Below, piece after piece: positions 1 to 7,765 of a stretch of DNA of 64,000 bases; the stretch's first letter is position 1, and each line of letters begins with the position of its first letter. The stretch is taken from positions 1-64,000 of the forward strand of contig JAGPUQ010000002.1 in the NCBI GenBank assembly GCA_018069525.1, in the 5' to 3' direction. Position numbers and translations under genes: made by a program. The notes below the pieces were generated by a model. The model was given only the letters and a program-made list of their open reading frames with translations. It searched no databases and was not told the origin of the DNA. The stretch comes from Porticoccaceae bacterium (GTDB taxonomy: Bacteria > Pseudomonadota > Gammaproteobacteria > Pseudomonadales > Porticoccaceae).

Positions 1-786
1 CTGGGTGTGCTGCAGGCTCCACGCGGCTTTTTTGGCGATGGAGGGCAGTTCGCGGTACATATTGAAGACTTCGGCTTCGTCCATGCCCAGTGACTCTACG
101 CAGTATTGGTAGGCGTGGGTGTGGATGGCTTCTTCAAAGGCCTGACGCAGGATGTACTGGCGGGCTTCCGGGTTGGTGATGAGGCGGTAAACTGCCAGCA
201 CCAGGTTGTTGGCGACCAGAGAATCGGCGGTGGCAAAGTAGCCGAGTGAACGCATCACGATGCGACGCTCGTCTTCGCTCAGGCCCTCTGGGTCTTTCCA
301 GGTGGCGATGTCGGCGGTCATGTTAACTTCTTGAGGCATCCAGTGGTTGGAGCAACCGTCGAGGTATTTCTGCCAGGCCCAATCGTATTTAAACGGCACT
401 AGTTGGTTGAGGTCGGCGCGGCAGTTGATCATGGCTTTGTCGTCGACTTCGACGCGAGACGCACCCATTTCCAGTTCTTCCAGACCGGCGGAAACGTCCA
501 TCGCGGCGAGGTTGGCATGGGCTTGCTGATGTAGGTCGAGGGCAACGGCGTCGGTGGCTGCAGTGGCCGGTGCTGGCACAGGGGCGCTTACTGGAGTGGC
601 CGGTGTTACGGGTGCTGTTGGCACAGGGGCAGGCACTACAGCTGCCGGTGTGGCAACTGGTGCTGTCTTTGCCTTTGGCTCTGGCTCTGTCTCTATTGAA
701 GGAGCAGGAGCAGGAGTAGGCGCGAGCGCCACTGCGGCAAATTTTTTAATGGGCTCTTCGGTATGAAATTCATCCCAATTTAACAT
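1..786 (-). CDS. nrdB: Ribonucleotide reductase class Ia, beta subunit (partial)
   Basis: Small subunit of aerobic ribonucleotide reductase. It carries the diiron-tyrosyl radical cofactor that NrdA uses to reduce ribonucleotides for DNA synthesis. The gene starts at ATG 786 on the minus strand and runs off the left edge, so 262 codons are visible. The first roughly 60 residues after [12 protein letters not shown] are a low-complexity Ala/Pro/Thr/Val stretch that is not part of the enzyme core. The core then begins and includes [15 protein letters not shown], whose EExxH supplies iron ligands. It lies 53 bp downstream of nrdA and is probably co-transcribed. The C-terminal half, including the tail that docks on NrdA, is outside the window. 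Confidence 0.95.
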   Translation of the reverse strand, partial: MLNWDEFHTEEPIKKFAAVALAPTPAPAPSIETEPEPKAKTAPVATPAAVVPAPVPTAPVTPATPVSAPVPAPATAATDAVALDLHQQAHANLAAMDVSAGLEELEMGASRVEVDDKAMINCRADLNQLVPFKYDWAWQKYLDGCSNHWMPQEVNMTADIATWKDPEGLSEDERRIVMRSLGYFATADSLVANNLVLAVYRLITNPEARQYILRQAFEEAIHTHAYQYCVESLGMDEAEVFNMYRELPSIAKKAAWSLQHTQ

Positions 787-839
787 GCTATTTCCTCAAA
801 ACGATCTGTTATGTCTAGTTATATGTATTGGCGAAACGC

Positions 840-3773
840 TTACTGACACGCTTCGCAATCTGGCTCATCGATGGCGCAGGCCGCAGGTACCGGCGCTGGG
901 CCAGGTGCTGCAGGTTCTGCTGTTCCGGATGCTGTACCTGAAGAGACGGCATTAAGTGTGCCGGTACCGACGGTGGATTTCTCCGTGGTGGTCGCGGCCA
1001 ATGAGCGCAGGTAGTAGGTGGTTTTAAGTCCCCGGTACCAGGCCATGCGATAGGTGATGTCGAGCTTTTTACCGTTGACCCCGGAAATATAGAGGTTGAG
1101 GCTTTGGGCCTGATCGATCCATTTCTGGCGACGGCTGGCGGCATCGACAATCCACTGGGGTTCGACTTCAAAGGCGGTGGAGTACAGAGCTTTGAGATCG
1201 GCGGGAATACGGTCGATGGGTTGCGCCGAGCCGTCGTAGTATTTGAAGTCGTTAATCATGACTTCGTCCCAGAGGCCGCGATCTTTCAGGTCGTGTACCA
1301 GGTAGCTGTTAACCACGGTGAACTCGCCGGACAGGTTGGATTTCACATAGAGGTTTTGGTAAGTCGGCTCGATGGACTGGCTGACGCCGGTAATATTGGC
1401 GATGGTTGCCGTTGGCGCAATGGCCATGACGTTGGAGTTACGCATGCCCTGGCTGGCGATTTTGGCGCGTACGCTGTCCCAGTCCATGGAGGTGGATCGA
1501 TCCACTTCGAGGTACTGGCTGCCGCGCTGTTGTTCGAGCAGGTCGAGGGAGTCGATGGGCAGAATACCCTGGCTCCACAGCGAACCCTCGTAGCTTTTGT
1601 ACTGACCGCGCTCGGCGGCGAGATTGGACGAGGCAGAAATGGCGTAGTAGCTGATCGCTTCCATAGAGCGGTCGGCAAATTCGACGGCTGCATCGGAGCT
1701 GTAGGGCAGGCGGAGTTTGTAGAGGGCATCCTGAAAGCCCATCAAGCCGAGACCGACCGGACGGTGACGCATATTGGATTGCCGCGCGGTATCGACGGAG
1801 TAGTAGTTAATGTCGATCACGTTATCGAGCATGCGCACTGCGGTGTTGATGGTTTTCTCTAACTTGGCGGTATCGAGTTGACCATCGGCGGTGATGTGCT
1901 GGGGTAAATTTACCGAGCCCAGGTTACACACGGCAATTTCTTCGTTGGCTTTGGTATTAAGCGTGATCTCGGTACACAGGTTAGAGGAGTGTACGACGCC
2001 AACATGCTGCTGCGGCGAGCGCAGGTTGCAGGGATCTTTAAAGGTGATCCAGGGATGGCCGGTTTCAAACAACATGCCGAGCATTTTGCGCCACAGTTCC
2101 TGGGCACGAACGGTTTTGTGCAGGACGGTTCCGGCGGCGGCCTGGCGCTCGTACTCTTCGTAGCGGGCTTCAAAGGCGAGACCGAACAGGTCGTGCAAGT
2201 CTGGGGTTTCGGAGGGCGTAAACAGAGTCCAGTTGCCGTCTTCGAAGACGCGCTTCATAAACAGATCGGGCACCCAGTTGGCGGTGTTCATATCGTGGGT
2301 GCGACGGCGGTCGTCGCCGGTGTTTTTGCGCAGCTCCAGAAATTCTTCGATATCCATGTGCCAGGTTTCGAGATAGGCACATACCGCGCCTTTGCGCTTG
2401 CCGCCCTGATTGACGGCGACGGCGGTGTCGTTAACTACTTTCAGGAAAGGTACGACGCCCTGAGATTTACCGTTGGTGCCTTTGATGTAAGAACCCAGGC
2501 TGCGCACGGGAGTCCAGTCGTTGCCGAGGCCGCCGGCCCATTTGGAGAGCATGGCGTTATCCTGGATCGCACCGTAAATGCCTTCGAGATCGTCGGGTAC
2601 GGTGGTCAGGTAGCAGCTAGACAGCTGTGGACGCAAAGTGCCGGCGTTAAACAGAGTCGGCGTCGAACTCATATAGTCGAAAGACGACAGCAGGTTGTAG
2701 AACTCGATGGCGCGGGCTTCGCGATCATCTTCGTTTGCGGCCAGACCCATAGCGACGCGCAGGAAGAAACACTGAGGTAGCTCAAAGCGGGTGTCGTTGC
2801 TGTGAATAAAGTAACGGTCGTAGAGGGTCTGCAGGCCGAGGTAGCCAAACTGCAGGTCGCGTTCGGGAAGAATGGCCGCGCCAATGCGGTCGAGGTCGAA
2901 CTCGGCCAGGGCTGGGGCGATCAGTTCTAGTTCGATGCCACGCTTGATATAGGCTTTAAAGGCATCCGGGTAGAGGGCGGTCATTTCGTGCTGGGTGGCG
3001 GTGTCAGCGACGTTTAAGAACGTTAACGCTTCGCTGCGCAAGCCGTCGAGTAAGAGGCGGGCGGTGGCGTAGGTGTAGTTGGGTTCGGTTTCTACCAAAG
3101 TGCGCGCGGTAATGACCAGCGAGGTGTTGACGTCGGCGATGGAGACACCGTCGTAGAGATTGCGCAGGGCCTCGGTGAGAATGACATCGGTTTCGACATC
3201 TTTAAGGCCTTCGCAGGCTTCGCGCACCACGGTTTGTATGCGGACCATATCCAGCGGCGCCTGGGTGCCGTCGGGGTGGACCACCATAATAGTGGACTGT
3301 AGTTCGGGTGTGCTGGATTCGGCTACGGGGGGTTGTTCGCTGGCGCGCTCGCGGGCGCGGTCTTCGCGATAGATTACGTAGGAGCGGGCGATGGCTTGTT
3401 CGCCTTTGCGCATTAAGGCCAGCTCGACCTGATCCTGAATGTCCTCAATATGTACTGAACCACCGGAAGGCATGCGCCGTTTAAAGGTTTCGTTGACCAT
3501 CTCGGTAAGGTCTTTCACGGTCGCGTGAATGCGTCCGGAAGCTGCTGCTGCCGCGCCTTCTACGGCCAGAAAGGCGCGCGTGATGGCGATGGCGATTTTG
3601 CTGTTGTCGTAGGGCACAACGGTGCCGTTGCGCTTGATCACCTTGAGCTGACCGGGAGCGGTGGCGGCGATAGAGCTCGCCTGGCTGCTTGCTGCTGGGC
3701 TGCTTGTAGTTGAAGCGCCCGCCGTCGGGGTTTGCTGAGGAGCGTTAGCGGGGGTGTTGAGGGTGTTCTCCAT
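840..3773 (-). CDS. nrdA: Ribonucleotide reductase class Ia, alpha subunit
   Basis: Catalytic large subunit (977 aa) of class Ia ribonucleotide reductase. After about 45 low-complexity residues come two ATP-cone-like regions (about 46-148 and 158-255), as in Pseudomonas NrdA; E. coli has one. The barrel carries SSNLCTEI with an active-site cysteine, AVCNLGSVNL, and PTATIANITG near the C-terminus. The tail ends CAIDEPDCEACQ, the mobile cysteines that re-reduce the active site, joined to the core by an Ala/Pro/Ser/Thr-rich linker. The start ATG 3773 is the first in-frame methionine and gives full family length. Regulation by NrdR and DnaA is suggested by sites upstream at 4184-4419. Confidence 0.97.
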   Translation of the reverse strand: MENTLNTPANAPQQTPTAGASTTSSPAASSQASSIAATAPGQLKVIKRNGTVVPYDNSKIAIAITRAFLAVEGAAAAASGRIHATVKDLTEMVNETFKRRMPSGGSVHIEDIQDQVELALMRKGEQAIARSYVIYREDRARERASEQPPVAESSTPELQSTIMVVHPDGTQAPLDMVRIQTVVREACEGLKDVETDVILTEALRNLYDGVSIADVNTSLVITARTLVETEPNYTYATARLLLDGLRSEALTFLNVADTATQHEMTALYPDAFKAYIKRGIELELIAPALAEFDLDRIGAAILPERDLQFGYLGLQTLYDRYFIHSNDTRFELPQCFFLRVAMGLAANEDDREARAIEFYNLLSSFDYMSSTPTLFNAGTLRPQLSSCYLTTVPDDLEGIYGAIQDNAMLSKWAGGLGNDWTPVRSLGSYIKGTNGKSQGVVPFLKVVNDTAVAVNQGGKRKGAVCAYLETWHMDIEEFLELRKNTGDDRRRTHDMNTANWVPDLFMKRVFEDGNWTLFTPSETPDLHDLFGLAFEARYEEYERQAAAGTVLHKTVRAQELWRKMLGMLFETGHPWITFKDPCNLRSPQQHVGVVHSSNLCTEITLNTKANEEIAVCNLGSVNLPQHITADGQLDTAKLEKTINTAVRMLDNVIDINYYSVDTARQSNMRHRPVGLGLMGFQDALYKLRLPYSSDAAVEFADRSMEAISYYAISASSNLAAERGQYKSYEGSLWSQGILPIDSLDLLEQQRGSQYLEVDRSTSMDWDSVRAKIASQGMRNSNVMAIAPTATIANITGVSQSIEPTYQNLYVKSNLSGEFTVVNSYLVHDLKDRGLWDEVMINDFKYYDGSAQPIDRIPADLKALYSTAFEVEPQWIVDAASRRQKWIDQAQSLNLYISGVNGKKLDITYRMAWYRGLKTTYYLRSLAATTTEKSTVGTGTLNAVSSGTASGTAEPAAPGPAPVPAACAIDEPDCEACQ

Positions 3774-4026
3774 GGTCTTTTGCCTGCCTGTTTTTTTAAG
3801 TATTGGTTTTTTTAAGTTAAGTATTGGTGGTTGATTTAAGTTGCTGGTTCAATATAAAAGCTGGTTCGATCTAATAGTCTGTCTACCTAAGGTCTGCTTA
3901 CATAGCCCAGGAAGCCATTGAAAATGCTCAGGTAGGTGTAGCGACACCCTTAGTCTGATTTTCTTGCTCACTTTGGCTGAATGCAGCCTGGCTGTTTTTA
4001 TTAGTTTCGTTAGTGCGTGTCATTTG

Positions 4027-4117
4027 TCTAATTTGTCTAATTCTAAACGTGTGATTTATATCTAAGCATCTAAGCTGTGCTATCTAAGTACTACGCTATC
4101 TAAATTTGGCCATCTAA
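4027..4117 (-). repeat. Cluster of TCTAA pentamers in the nrdA leader region
   Basis: Eight copies of TCTAA (plus-strand reading) lie at 4027, 4036, 4042, 4061, 4069, 4083, 4099 and 4113, all in the same orientation, in an otherwise non-coding AT-rich stretch between the nrdA start and its predicted regulatory sites. On the nrdA-sense strand they read TTAGA. Spacing is irregular (6-19 bp), so this is a degenerate array and not a clean tandem repeat. The function is unknown. The rest of 3774-4183 contains no convincing gene. Confidence 0.45.
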
Positions 4118-4183
4118 AACAGCGTTTTCGTGCAATTCAAGTTTAGTAGTAAGCCCCACATATGGGGAATCTGTCGCCAAGGA

Positions 4184-4199
4184 CTACAAGATAGTGTGC
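4184..4199 (-). promoter_or_regulatory. Putative NrdR box 1
   Basis: The minus-strand reading GCACACTATCTTGTAG matches the NrdR consensus acaCwAtATaTwGtgt at about 11 of 16 positions. A second, better match lies 16 bp away. NrdR boxes typically occur as pairs spaced about 15-16 bp apart, which is three helical turns start to start, and this pair fits. NrdR is the known ATP/dATP-sensing repressor of ribonucleotide reductase genes. Confidence 0.6.
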
Positions 4200-4215
4200 C
4201 TGAGCTAGAAATGCA

Positions 4216-4231
4216 ACACAATATATGCGAT
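4216..4231 (+). promoter_or_regulatory. Putative NrdR box 2
   Basis: The sequence ACACAATATATGCGAT matches the NrdR consensus at about 12 of 16 positions. It starts exactly 32 bp after the start of box 1. It is also the left part of a 25-bp near-palindrome (4216-4240, arms of 11 bp with one mismatch around a 3-bp centre). It lies roughly 440 bp upstream of the nrdA start, implying a long leader or an additional promoter. Confidence 0.6.
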
Positions 4232-4248
4232 AAATTGTGTTAATAGCC

Positions 4249-4257
4249 TGTGGATAA
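4249..4257 (-). promoter_or_regulatory. DnaA box (1 of 3) upstream of nrdA
   Basis: A perfect 9-bp DnaA box, TTATCCACA on the minus strand, 17 bp beyond the NrdR box pair. DnaA is a known regulator of nrdAB in E. coli. Two further perfect boxes follow in the same orientation. Confidence 0.6.
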
Positions 4258-4398
4258 GCTGTGATCCGATAAACGGTGGGGAGCATGCCCCAAACAGGGG
4301 CAAGAAATCAGCACTCATTGGCTTTAATGGGTCATTTTTTGGCCGAATTCGCGAGTGTTTTCGGCGTTAAAGCTGGGCGACAGTGGGAAATCGACTTT

Positions 4399-4407
4399 TG
4401 TGGATAA
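4399..4407 (-). promoter_or_regulatory. DnaA box (2 of 3) upstream of nrdA
   Basis: Perfect TTATCCACA on the minus strand, 12 bp (start to start) from the third box and in the same orientation. The three boxes together make chance unlikely. No other feature of a replication origin is present, so regulation of nrdA is the better reading. Confidence 0.55.
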
Positions 4408-4410
4408 ACC

Positions 4411-4419
4411 TGTGGATAA
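4411..4419 (-). promoter_or_regulatory. DnaA box (3 of 3) upstream of nrdA
   Basis: Perfect TTATCCACA on the minus strand, adjacent to box 2 and forming a close direct-repeat pair. Confidence 0.55.
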
Positions 4420-4506
4420 ATTCGACCAATATGGAGCCATCCCGGGCTTTGAAGTCCATGAAAACGCTGACTTCAGTGTGGTATTAAGCGGTTTTAAATG
4501 GTTTAG

Positions 4507-4554
4507 GCAGAGTTTTAAGCAGAGCCTTAAGTAGAACTCTAAGTAGAGATTAGA
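4507..4554 (-). repeat. Stop-anchored 12-bp tandem repeat at the 3' end of xthA
   Basis: Four consecutive degenerate 12-bp units. In the xthA direction they read TCTAATCTCTAC, TTAGAGTTCTAC, TTAAGGCTCTGC and TTAAAACTCTGC. The first unit contains the xthA stop codon TAA, and the later units carry TTAG/TTAA at the matching place. This is one of several such arrays at gene ends in the window. Confidence 0.65.
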
Positions 4555-5314
4555 GCTTAATATCGAGCTGCACCGGGCAGTGATCAGAACCCATCACCTC
4601 GGTGAGAATGTCGGCGTCTTCGATACGGTCTTTGATGCTGTCTGACACCATAAAGTAATCGATCCGCCAGCCGACGTTGTTGCCGCGAGCGCCAGCTCGG
4701 TAGCTCCACCAGCTGTATTTGGCCTCGTCCGGGTGTTGATAACGGAAGGTGTCGATAAAACCGGCGGCAACCAGGTTGTCCAGGCCATCGATTTCCCGCT
4801 GCATATAGCCCGCACTTTTGTTGTAGTTGGGTTTGGCGCGGGCGAGATCGATATCCCGGTGGGCGACATTGAGGTCGCCACAGACCACCACGGGCTTTTG
4901 CTGCTCTAGTTGTTTGAGGTGGGTGAGAAAATCCGCGTCCCACTGCTCGCGATAGTCGAGCCGCTTGAGTTCGCTGCCGGAGTTGGGGGTGTACACGGTA
5001 ACCAGGAAATAGGTATCGAATTCCAGAGCGATGACGCGGCCTTCAAGGTTGTGCTCGGCTTGATCCATATCGTAGTGGATGGATAGCGGCTCCGTGCGAG
5101 TCAGAATAGCGGTGCCGGAATAGCCTTTCTTATCCGCCGAGTTAGCGTAGACATGAAAGCCTTCGATGCCTTCCAGAGCGGTCATCACCTGATCGTCCTG
5201 GGCCTTGGTCTCCTGCAGGCAGATGACATCGGTGTTCATGTCGTGCAAGGCCTGGGCGAAGTCTTTTTTCATCGCGGCGCGAATACCGTTTACATTCCAC
5301 GACACTAAACGCAT
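4550..5314 (-). CDS. xthA: Exodeoxyribonuclease III
   Basis: DNA-repair AP endonuclease and 3'-5' exonuclease of the exonuclease III family (254 aa). Visible motifs are SWNVNGIRA at the N-terminus, LQETKAQ with the metal-binding Glu35, GDLNVAH in the centre, WRIDYF, and the catalytic GSDHCPV close to the end. The Pseudomonas catabolite control protein Crc is a relative that has lost these catalytic residues. They are intact here, so this is an enzyme and not Crc. Start ATG 5314 gives the expected length. It probably has its own promoter, and terC lies 60 bp upstream on the same strand. Confidence 0.93.
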   Translation of the reverse strand: MRLVSWNVNGIRAAMKKDFAQALHDMNTDVICLQETKAQDDQVMTALEGIEGFHVYANSADKKGYSGTAILTRTEPLSIHYDMDQAEHNLEGRVIALEFDTYFLVTVYTPNSGSELKRLDYREQWDADFLTHLKQLEQQKPVVVCGDLNVAHRDIDLARAKPNYNKSAGYMQREIDGLDNLVAAGFIDTFRYQHPDEAKYSWWSYRAGARGNNVGWRIDYFMVSDSIKDRIEDADILTEVMGSDHCPVQLDIKL

Positions 5315-5374
5315 GGGCTAGCTTCCTGTTGATAGGTGATTAGGGTTCAGTTTGACGTATTCAGCTCTCAGGGA

Positions 5375-6151
5375 TCAGGTATTCGAAGCTATAAGTTTTT
5401 TCTGATAGCCCGATTGCACTAGATCCACCGCTACCAGCACTGCGATGGAAAAGTAGAAGGTCGCCTTGGACATGGGTTCGACAGCAAAACCAAAGAGTTT
5501 TAAGTGAGCCAGGTGGCCGCCTTCGCCAAGTAGTACTACGCCCACAATCAACAGGATAAATAAACCGAGGATTTCGTACTTGCGGTTGCGCTGTAAAAAT
5601 TCGGAGACGTGATCGGCCAGTACAAACATGGCGATGCCGGAGGTAATAATGGCGATGGCCAGCACTATAAAGACGTCGGTAATGGCCAGCGCCGATAAGA
5701 TGGAATCAAAGCTGAAAATCAGATTCATAAACACAATGATGGCCACCACCGAGGCGGCGGATTTTTTCGGGGCGGAGTCGCCCTCGTGAACCAGGTCGCT
5801 CACCGAGAGCATATGGGATATTTCTTTAACGGCGGTGTACATAATAAAGCCGCCGCCAAACAAAAATACAATGGTTGAGAAATTGAAGGTGCCTTCGATA
5901 ACGCCGGTCCAGTTGAGGTGGAAAAATGGCGCGGTCATGGTATTGATCAGTTTGATCATCACGAACAGCAATATAATGCGCAGCGCCACCGCGATGATGA
6001 TGCCCCAGCGGCGTACTGCGGCCTGTTGATGGGCGGGCGCACGTTTTGATTCGATGGATATATAGAGCAGGTTGTCGAAGCCGAGTACGGCCTGTAAAAA
6101 GATCAGTACGCCCAGGTTAGCCAGGTTGTCGATGGTAAAAAGTTCGATCAT
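5375..6151 (-). CDS. TerC family integral membrane protein
   Basis: A 258-residue polytopic inner-membrane protein of the TerC family, which is associated with metal-ion (for example manganese) export and tellurium resistance in characterised members. It opens with an acidic helix (IFLQAVLGFDNLLYISIES), and a second acidic membrane segment, NLIFSFDSILSALAITD, forms the usual TerC pair of Asp-containing motifs. About seven hydrophobic segments are seen. The substrate cannot be told from the sequence. It is divergent from the thioesterase gene across a 140-bp gap holding a 14-bp tandem array. Confidence 0.85.
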   Translation of the reverse strand: MIELFTIDNLANLGVLIFLQAVLGFDNLLYISIESKRAPAHQQAAVRRWGIIIAVALRIILLFVMIKLINTMTAPFFHLNWTGVIEGTFNFSTIVFLFGGGFIMYTAVKEISHMLSVSDLVHEGDSAPKKSAASVVAIIVFMNLIFSFDSILSALAITDVFIVLAIAIITSGIAMFVLADHVSEFLQRNRKYEILGLFILLIVGVVLLGEGGHLAHLKLFGFAVEPMSKATFYFSIAVLVAVDLVQSGYQKKLIASNT

Positions 6152-6213
6152 GATGCGTAATGTCCTCTCCAGATATAGGAGCTAGTGTAAAGTGAGTTGC
6201 CGCTTCCTGAAAG

Positions 6214-6269
6214 CCTTTAACCTAAAACCGTTAGTTTAAAACCTATAACTTAAAATCTTTAACCCAGCA
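6214..6269 (+). repeat. 14-bp degenerate tandem array between terC and the thioesterase gene
   Basis: Four adjacent 14-bp units: CCTTTAACCTAAAA, CCGTTAGTTTAAAA, CCTATAACTTAAAA and TCTTTAACCCAGCA. The array fills much of a divergent intergenic region and ends 22 bp before the thioesterase ATG, so it is placed where promoter or leader elements would be. It has the same degenerate style as the arrays at gene ends but no stop codon of a neighbouring gene lies in it. Confidence 0.65.
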
Positions 6270-6291
6270 GGGTAAATGAAGGGTAGAGCTT

Positions 6292-6804
6292 ATGCCGACA
6301 CCAGCATCCACACAGTTTACGGAAACCCGCGTTAGCGTTGAAGCTGATTGGGTAGACTACAACGGCCATATGAACCTGGCCTACTACGTGCTGGCTTTCG
6401 ATAAGGCCACGGATACGTTCTACGACAATCTCGGTATTGGCCTGGCCTACCGGGAGCAAATGAATAGCTCGATGTTTACCCTGGGGATTAATGTGGATTA
6501 CCTTCAGGAGGTATTTGTCGGCGATGAGCTGCGCATTACCACACAGTTGTTGGACTGCGACGCTAAACGCCTGCGCTATTTTCATCAAATGTATCAGGGC
6601 GCGTCACAAGATACGTCACAAGGCACACTAGAAAAACCGGTGGCTACCAACGAGTGTCTGGCCGTGCATGTGGATATGGGGTTACGCAAAAGTGCGCCGT
6701 TTCCCGAACTTACCCGCACACGTATTGATACGGCATTGGCCGAGCATCGGCAGTTACCCCAGCCGGAGCGGGCGGGTAGGGTGCTGGGGTTTTCTGCGAA
6801 ATAG
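6292..6804 (+). CDS. Hotdog-fold acyl-CoA thioesterase family protein
   Basis: A 170-residue single-domain hotdog thioesterase resembling the 4-hydroxybenzoyl-CoA/YbgC group. The motif VDYNGHMNLAYYVLAFDKA carries the Asp-Asn-Gly-His-Met active-site pattern of the family, followed by VDYLQEVFVGDELRI. Such enzymes hydrolyse acyl-CoA thioesters; related proteins occur in carnitine and betaine catabolism. No neighbour points to the substrate. Start ATG 6292 has an AGGGTAGAG ribosome-binding site. The gene is convergent with csiV. Confidence 0.8.
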   Translation: MPTPASTQFTETRVSVEADWVDYNGHMNLAYYVLAFDKATDTFYDNLGIGLAYREQMNSSMFTLGINVDYLQEVFVGDELRITTQLLDCDAKRLRYFHQMYQGASQDTSQGTLEKPVATNECLAVHVDMGLRKSAPFPELTRTRIDTALAEHRQLPQPERAGRVLGFSAK

Positions 6805-6830
6805 CTTAAGTTTTATTAATACGTGCAGGG

Positions 6831-7688
6831 TTAGGGCTGGACGCGATTCACCTTAACCAGCATACCCATATTGGCGTGGTCGAGATAATATAGTTCTCCC
6901 GGCGCTATCTGACGGGATTCCCGCAGGGTAAACGCCTTGCCAGTCACCATGGTTTCGACGGCAAGATGATTTCCCGGTATGGCTGGCAGGGTGACGTGGC
7001 GAGGGATGGGATGTTCGGCAATGGGGTTTTCAAAAGTGCGATTTTGAAGGCCGCTATCTTGAAGGGCGCTATTTTCAAGGCCGTCATTTGGAAGACTATT
7101 ATTTTGAAGGTCATTATTTCGAAGATCAGGGTTTACAACATCTGGGCTTGCAGCACTACGATATGAGTCAGTATCTGAGACAGGGCTACTAGAATCAGTA
7201 TTGGAACCAAATACGATTTTCCAGAGATCAGTTTCCAGGTGCAGGAAGCGCGATAAGTAGACGCGCACACTGCCTTCCAGCTCGTGGTGAGCGCCGTGCT
7301 TGCCGCCGCCGGCTATTCTTACCCAGGGCATGTTGGCGCTACCGCGCCCTGGTTGTCGCCAGGCCTGGTGATAGAGCACACGATAGTTGTTGCTTCGACC
7401 CAGGGTATAGGCCTCCGGGCCCAGTTGTCGTTCATCTTTAGTAATTAGGGGAAAGGGGCTGTCGCTGTCCTCGACATCAATCAGCTCGGTGGGGTAGCTG
7501 AGCTGCTCCGCAGCGGAGGCGCTTTCGTCGCCGAAGTTATCGACCTGAGCAAAAATCAGTACTTCCACCTGATACCAGTTTTCGCTAGAGCCGATTGCGT
7601 TTGAACCTGGAATAGCACCTTCCGCAGTGACGCTGCCAGCGCCGACCAGCAGTGCCATAGAGAACAGTAAGCGCGTGAATAGAGTCAT
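6831..7688 (-). CDS. csiV: CsiV family envelope protein
   Basis: Exported protein of 285 aa in the CsiV family, known in Vibrio as a peptidoglycan-binding partner needed for D-amino-acid-sensitive growth. It has a signal peptide (residues 1-22), then WYQVEVLIFAQ, PWVRIAGGG-type segments and an ELEGSVRVYLSRFLHLETDLW block typical of the family. Its position just downstream of mfd, 59 bp apart, is conserved in Pseudomonas and supports the assignment. An unusual insertion of seven pentapeptide-like units (DNA 7026-7130) separates the family domain from the C-terminal part. Start ATG 7688. Confidence 0.82.
   Translation of the reverse strand: MTLFTRLLFSMALLVGAGSVTAEGAIPGSNAIGSSENWYQVEVLIFAQVDNFGDESASAAEQLSYPTELIDVEDSDSPFPLITKDERQLGPEAYTLGRSNNYRVLYHQAWRQPGRGSANMPWVRIAGGGKHGAHHELEGSVRVYLSRFLHLETDLWKIVFGSNTDSSSPVSDTDSYRSAASPDVVNPDLRNNDLQNNSLPNDGLENSALQDSGLQNRTFENPIAEHPIPRHVTLPAIPGNHLAVETMVTGKAFTLRESRQIAPGELYYLDHANMGMLVKVNRVQP
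7026..7130 (-). repeat. 15-bp tandem repeat inside csiV encoding pentapeptide-like units
   Basis: Seven consecutive 15-bp units on the minus strand translate as PDLRN, NDLQN, NSLPN, DGLEN, SALQD, SGLQN and RTFEN. The third residue is Leu (Phe in the last) and the fifth is Asn or Asp. The pattern is reminiscent of the pentapeptide-repeat family (A-D/N-L-x-x), though with only seven units. The units differ by several substitutions each, so the expansion is not recent, yet reading frame and the Leu/Asn positions have been kept. Confidence 0.8.
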
Positions 7689-7720
7689 TAAATTGCCTGG
7701 TCTGTTTGTCGGGTTGCTTG

Positions 7721-7765
7721 TGCTGAGTTTAGTTAGGCCGAATTTAGCTATGCCGGACTTAGGTG
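7721..7765 (-). repeat. Stop-anchored 15-bp tandem repeat at the 3' end of mfd
   Basis: Three 15-bp units which in the mfd direction read CACCTAAGTCCGGCA, TAGCTAAATTCGGCC and TAACTAAACTCAGCA. The first encodes the last residues of Mfd (HLSPA), the second begins with the mfd stop codon TAG, and the third begins with TAA in the same frame. The array therefore looks like an echo of the gene's last codons that supplies successive stops. Confidence 0.65.

Noticed and set aside
554..766. Plus-strand frame giving a Gly/Ala-rich small protein
   Set aside because: It is the complement of the low-complexity N-terminal part of nrdB.
1104..2780. Two plus-strand frames of more than 250 codons opposite nrdA
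   Set aside because: nrdA is unambiguous. The opposite frames have no family features.
4249..4419. Chromosomal replication origin
   Set aside because: Three DnaA boxes are present but there is no dnaA/gyrB/recF-type neighbourhood and no AT-rich 13-mer array. Their place upstream of nrdA explains them.
4550..5314. Crc catabolite repression regulator
   Set aside because: Crc is an exonuclease III relative without catalytic residues. Here Glu35 and the GSDHCPV motif are intact, so exonuclease III is correct.
6840..6870. Terminator hairpin at the end of csiV (GTGCAG...CTGCAC across the stop codon)
   Set aside because: The stem is only 6 bp and no T run follows, so it was not listed.
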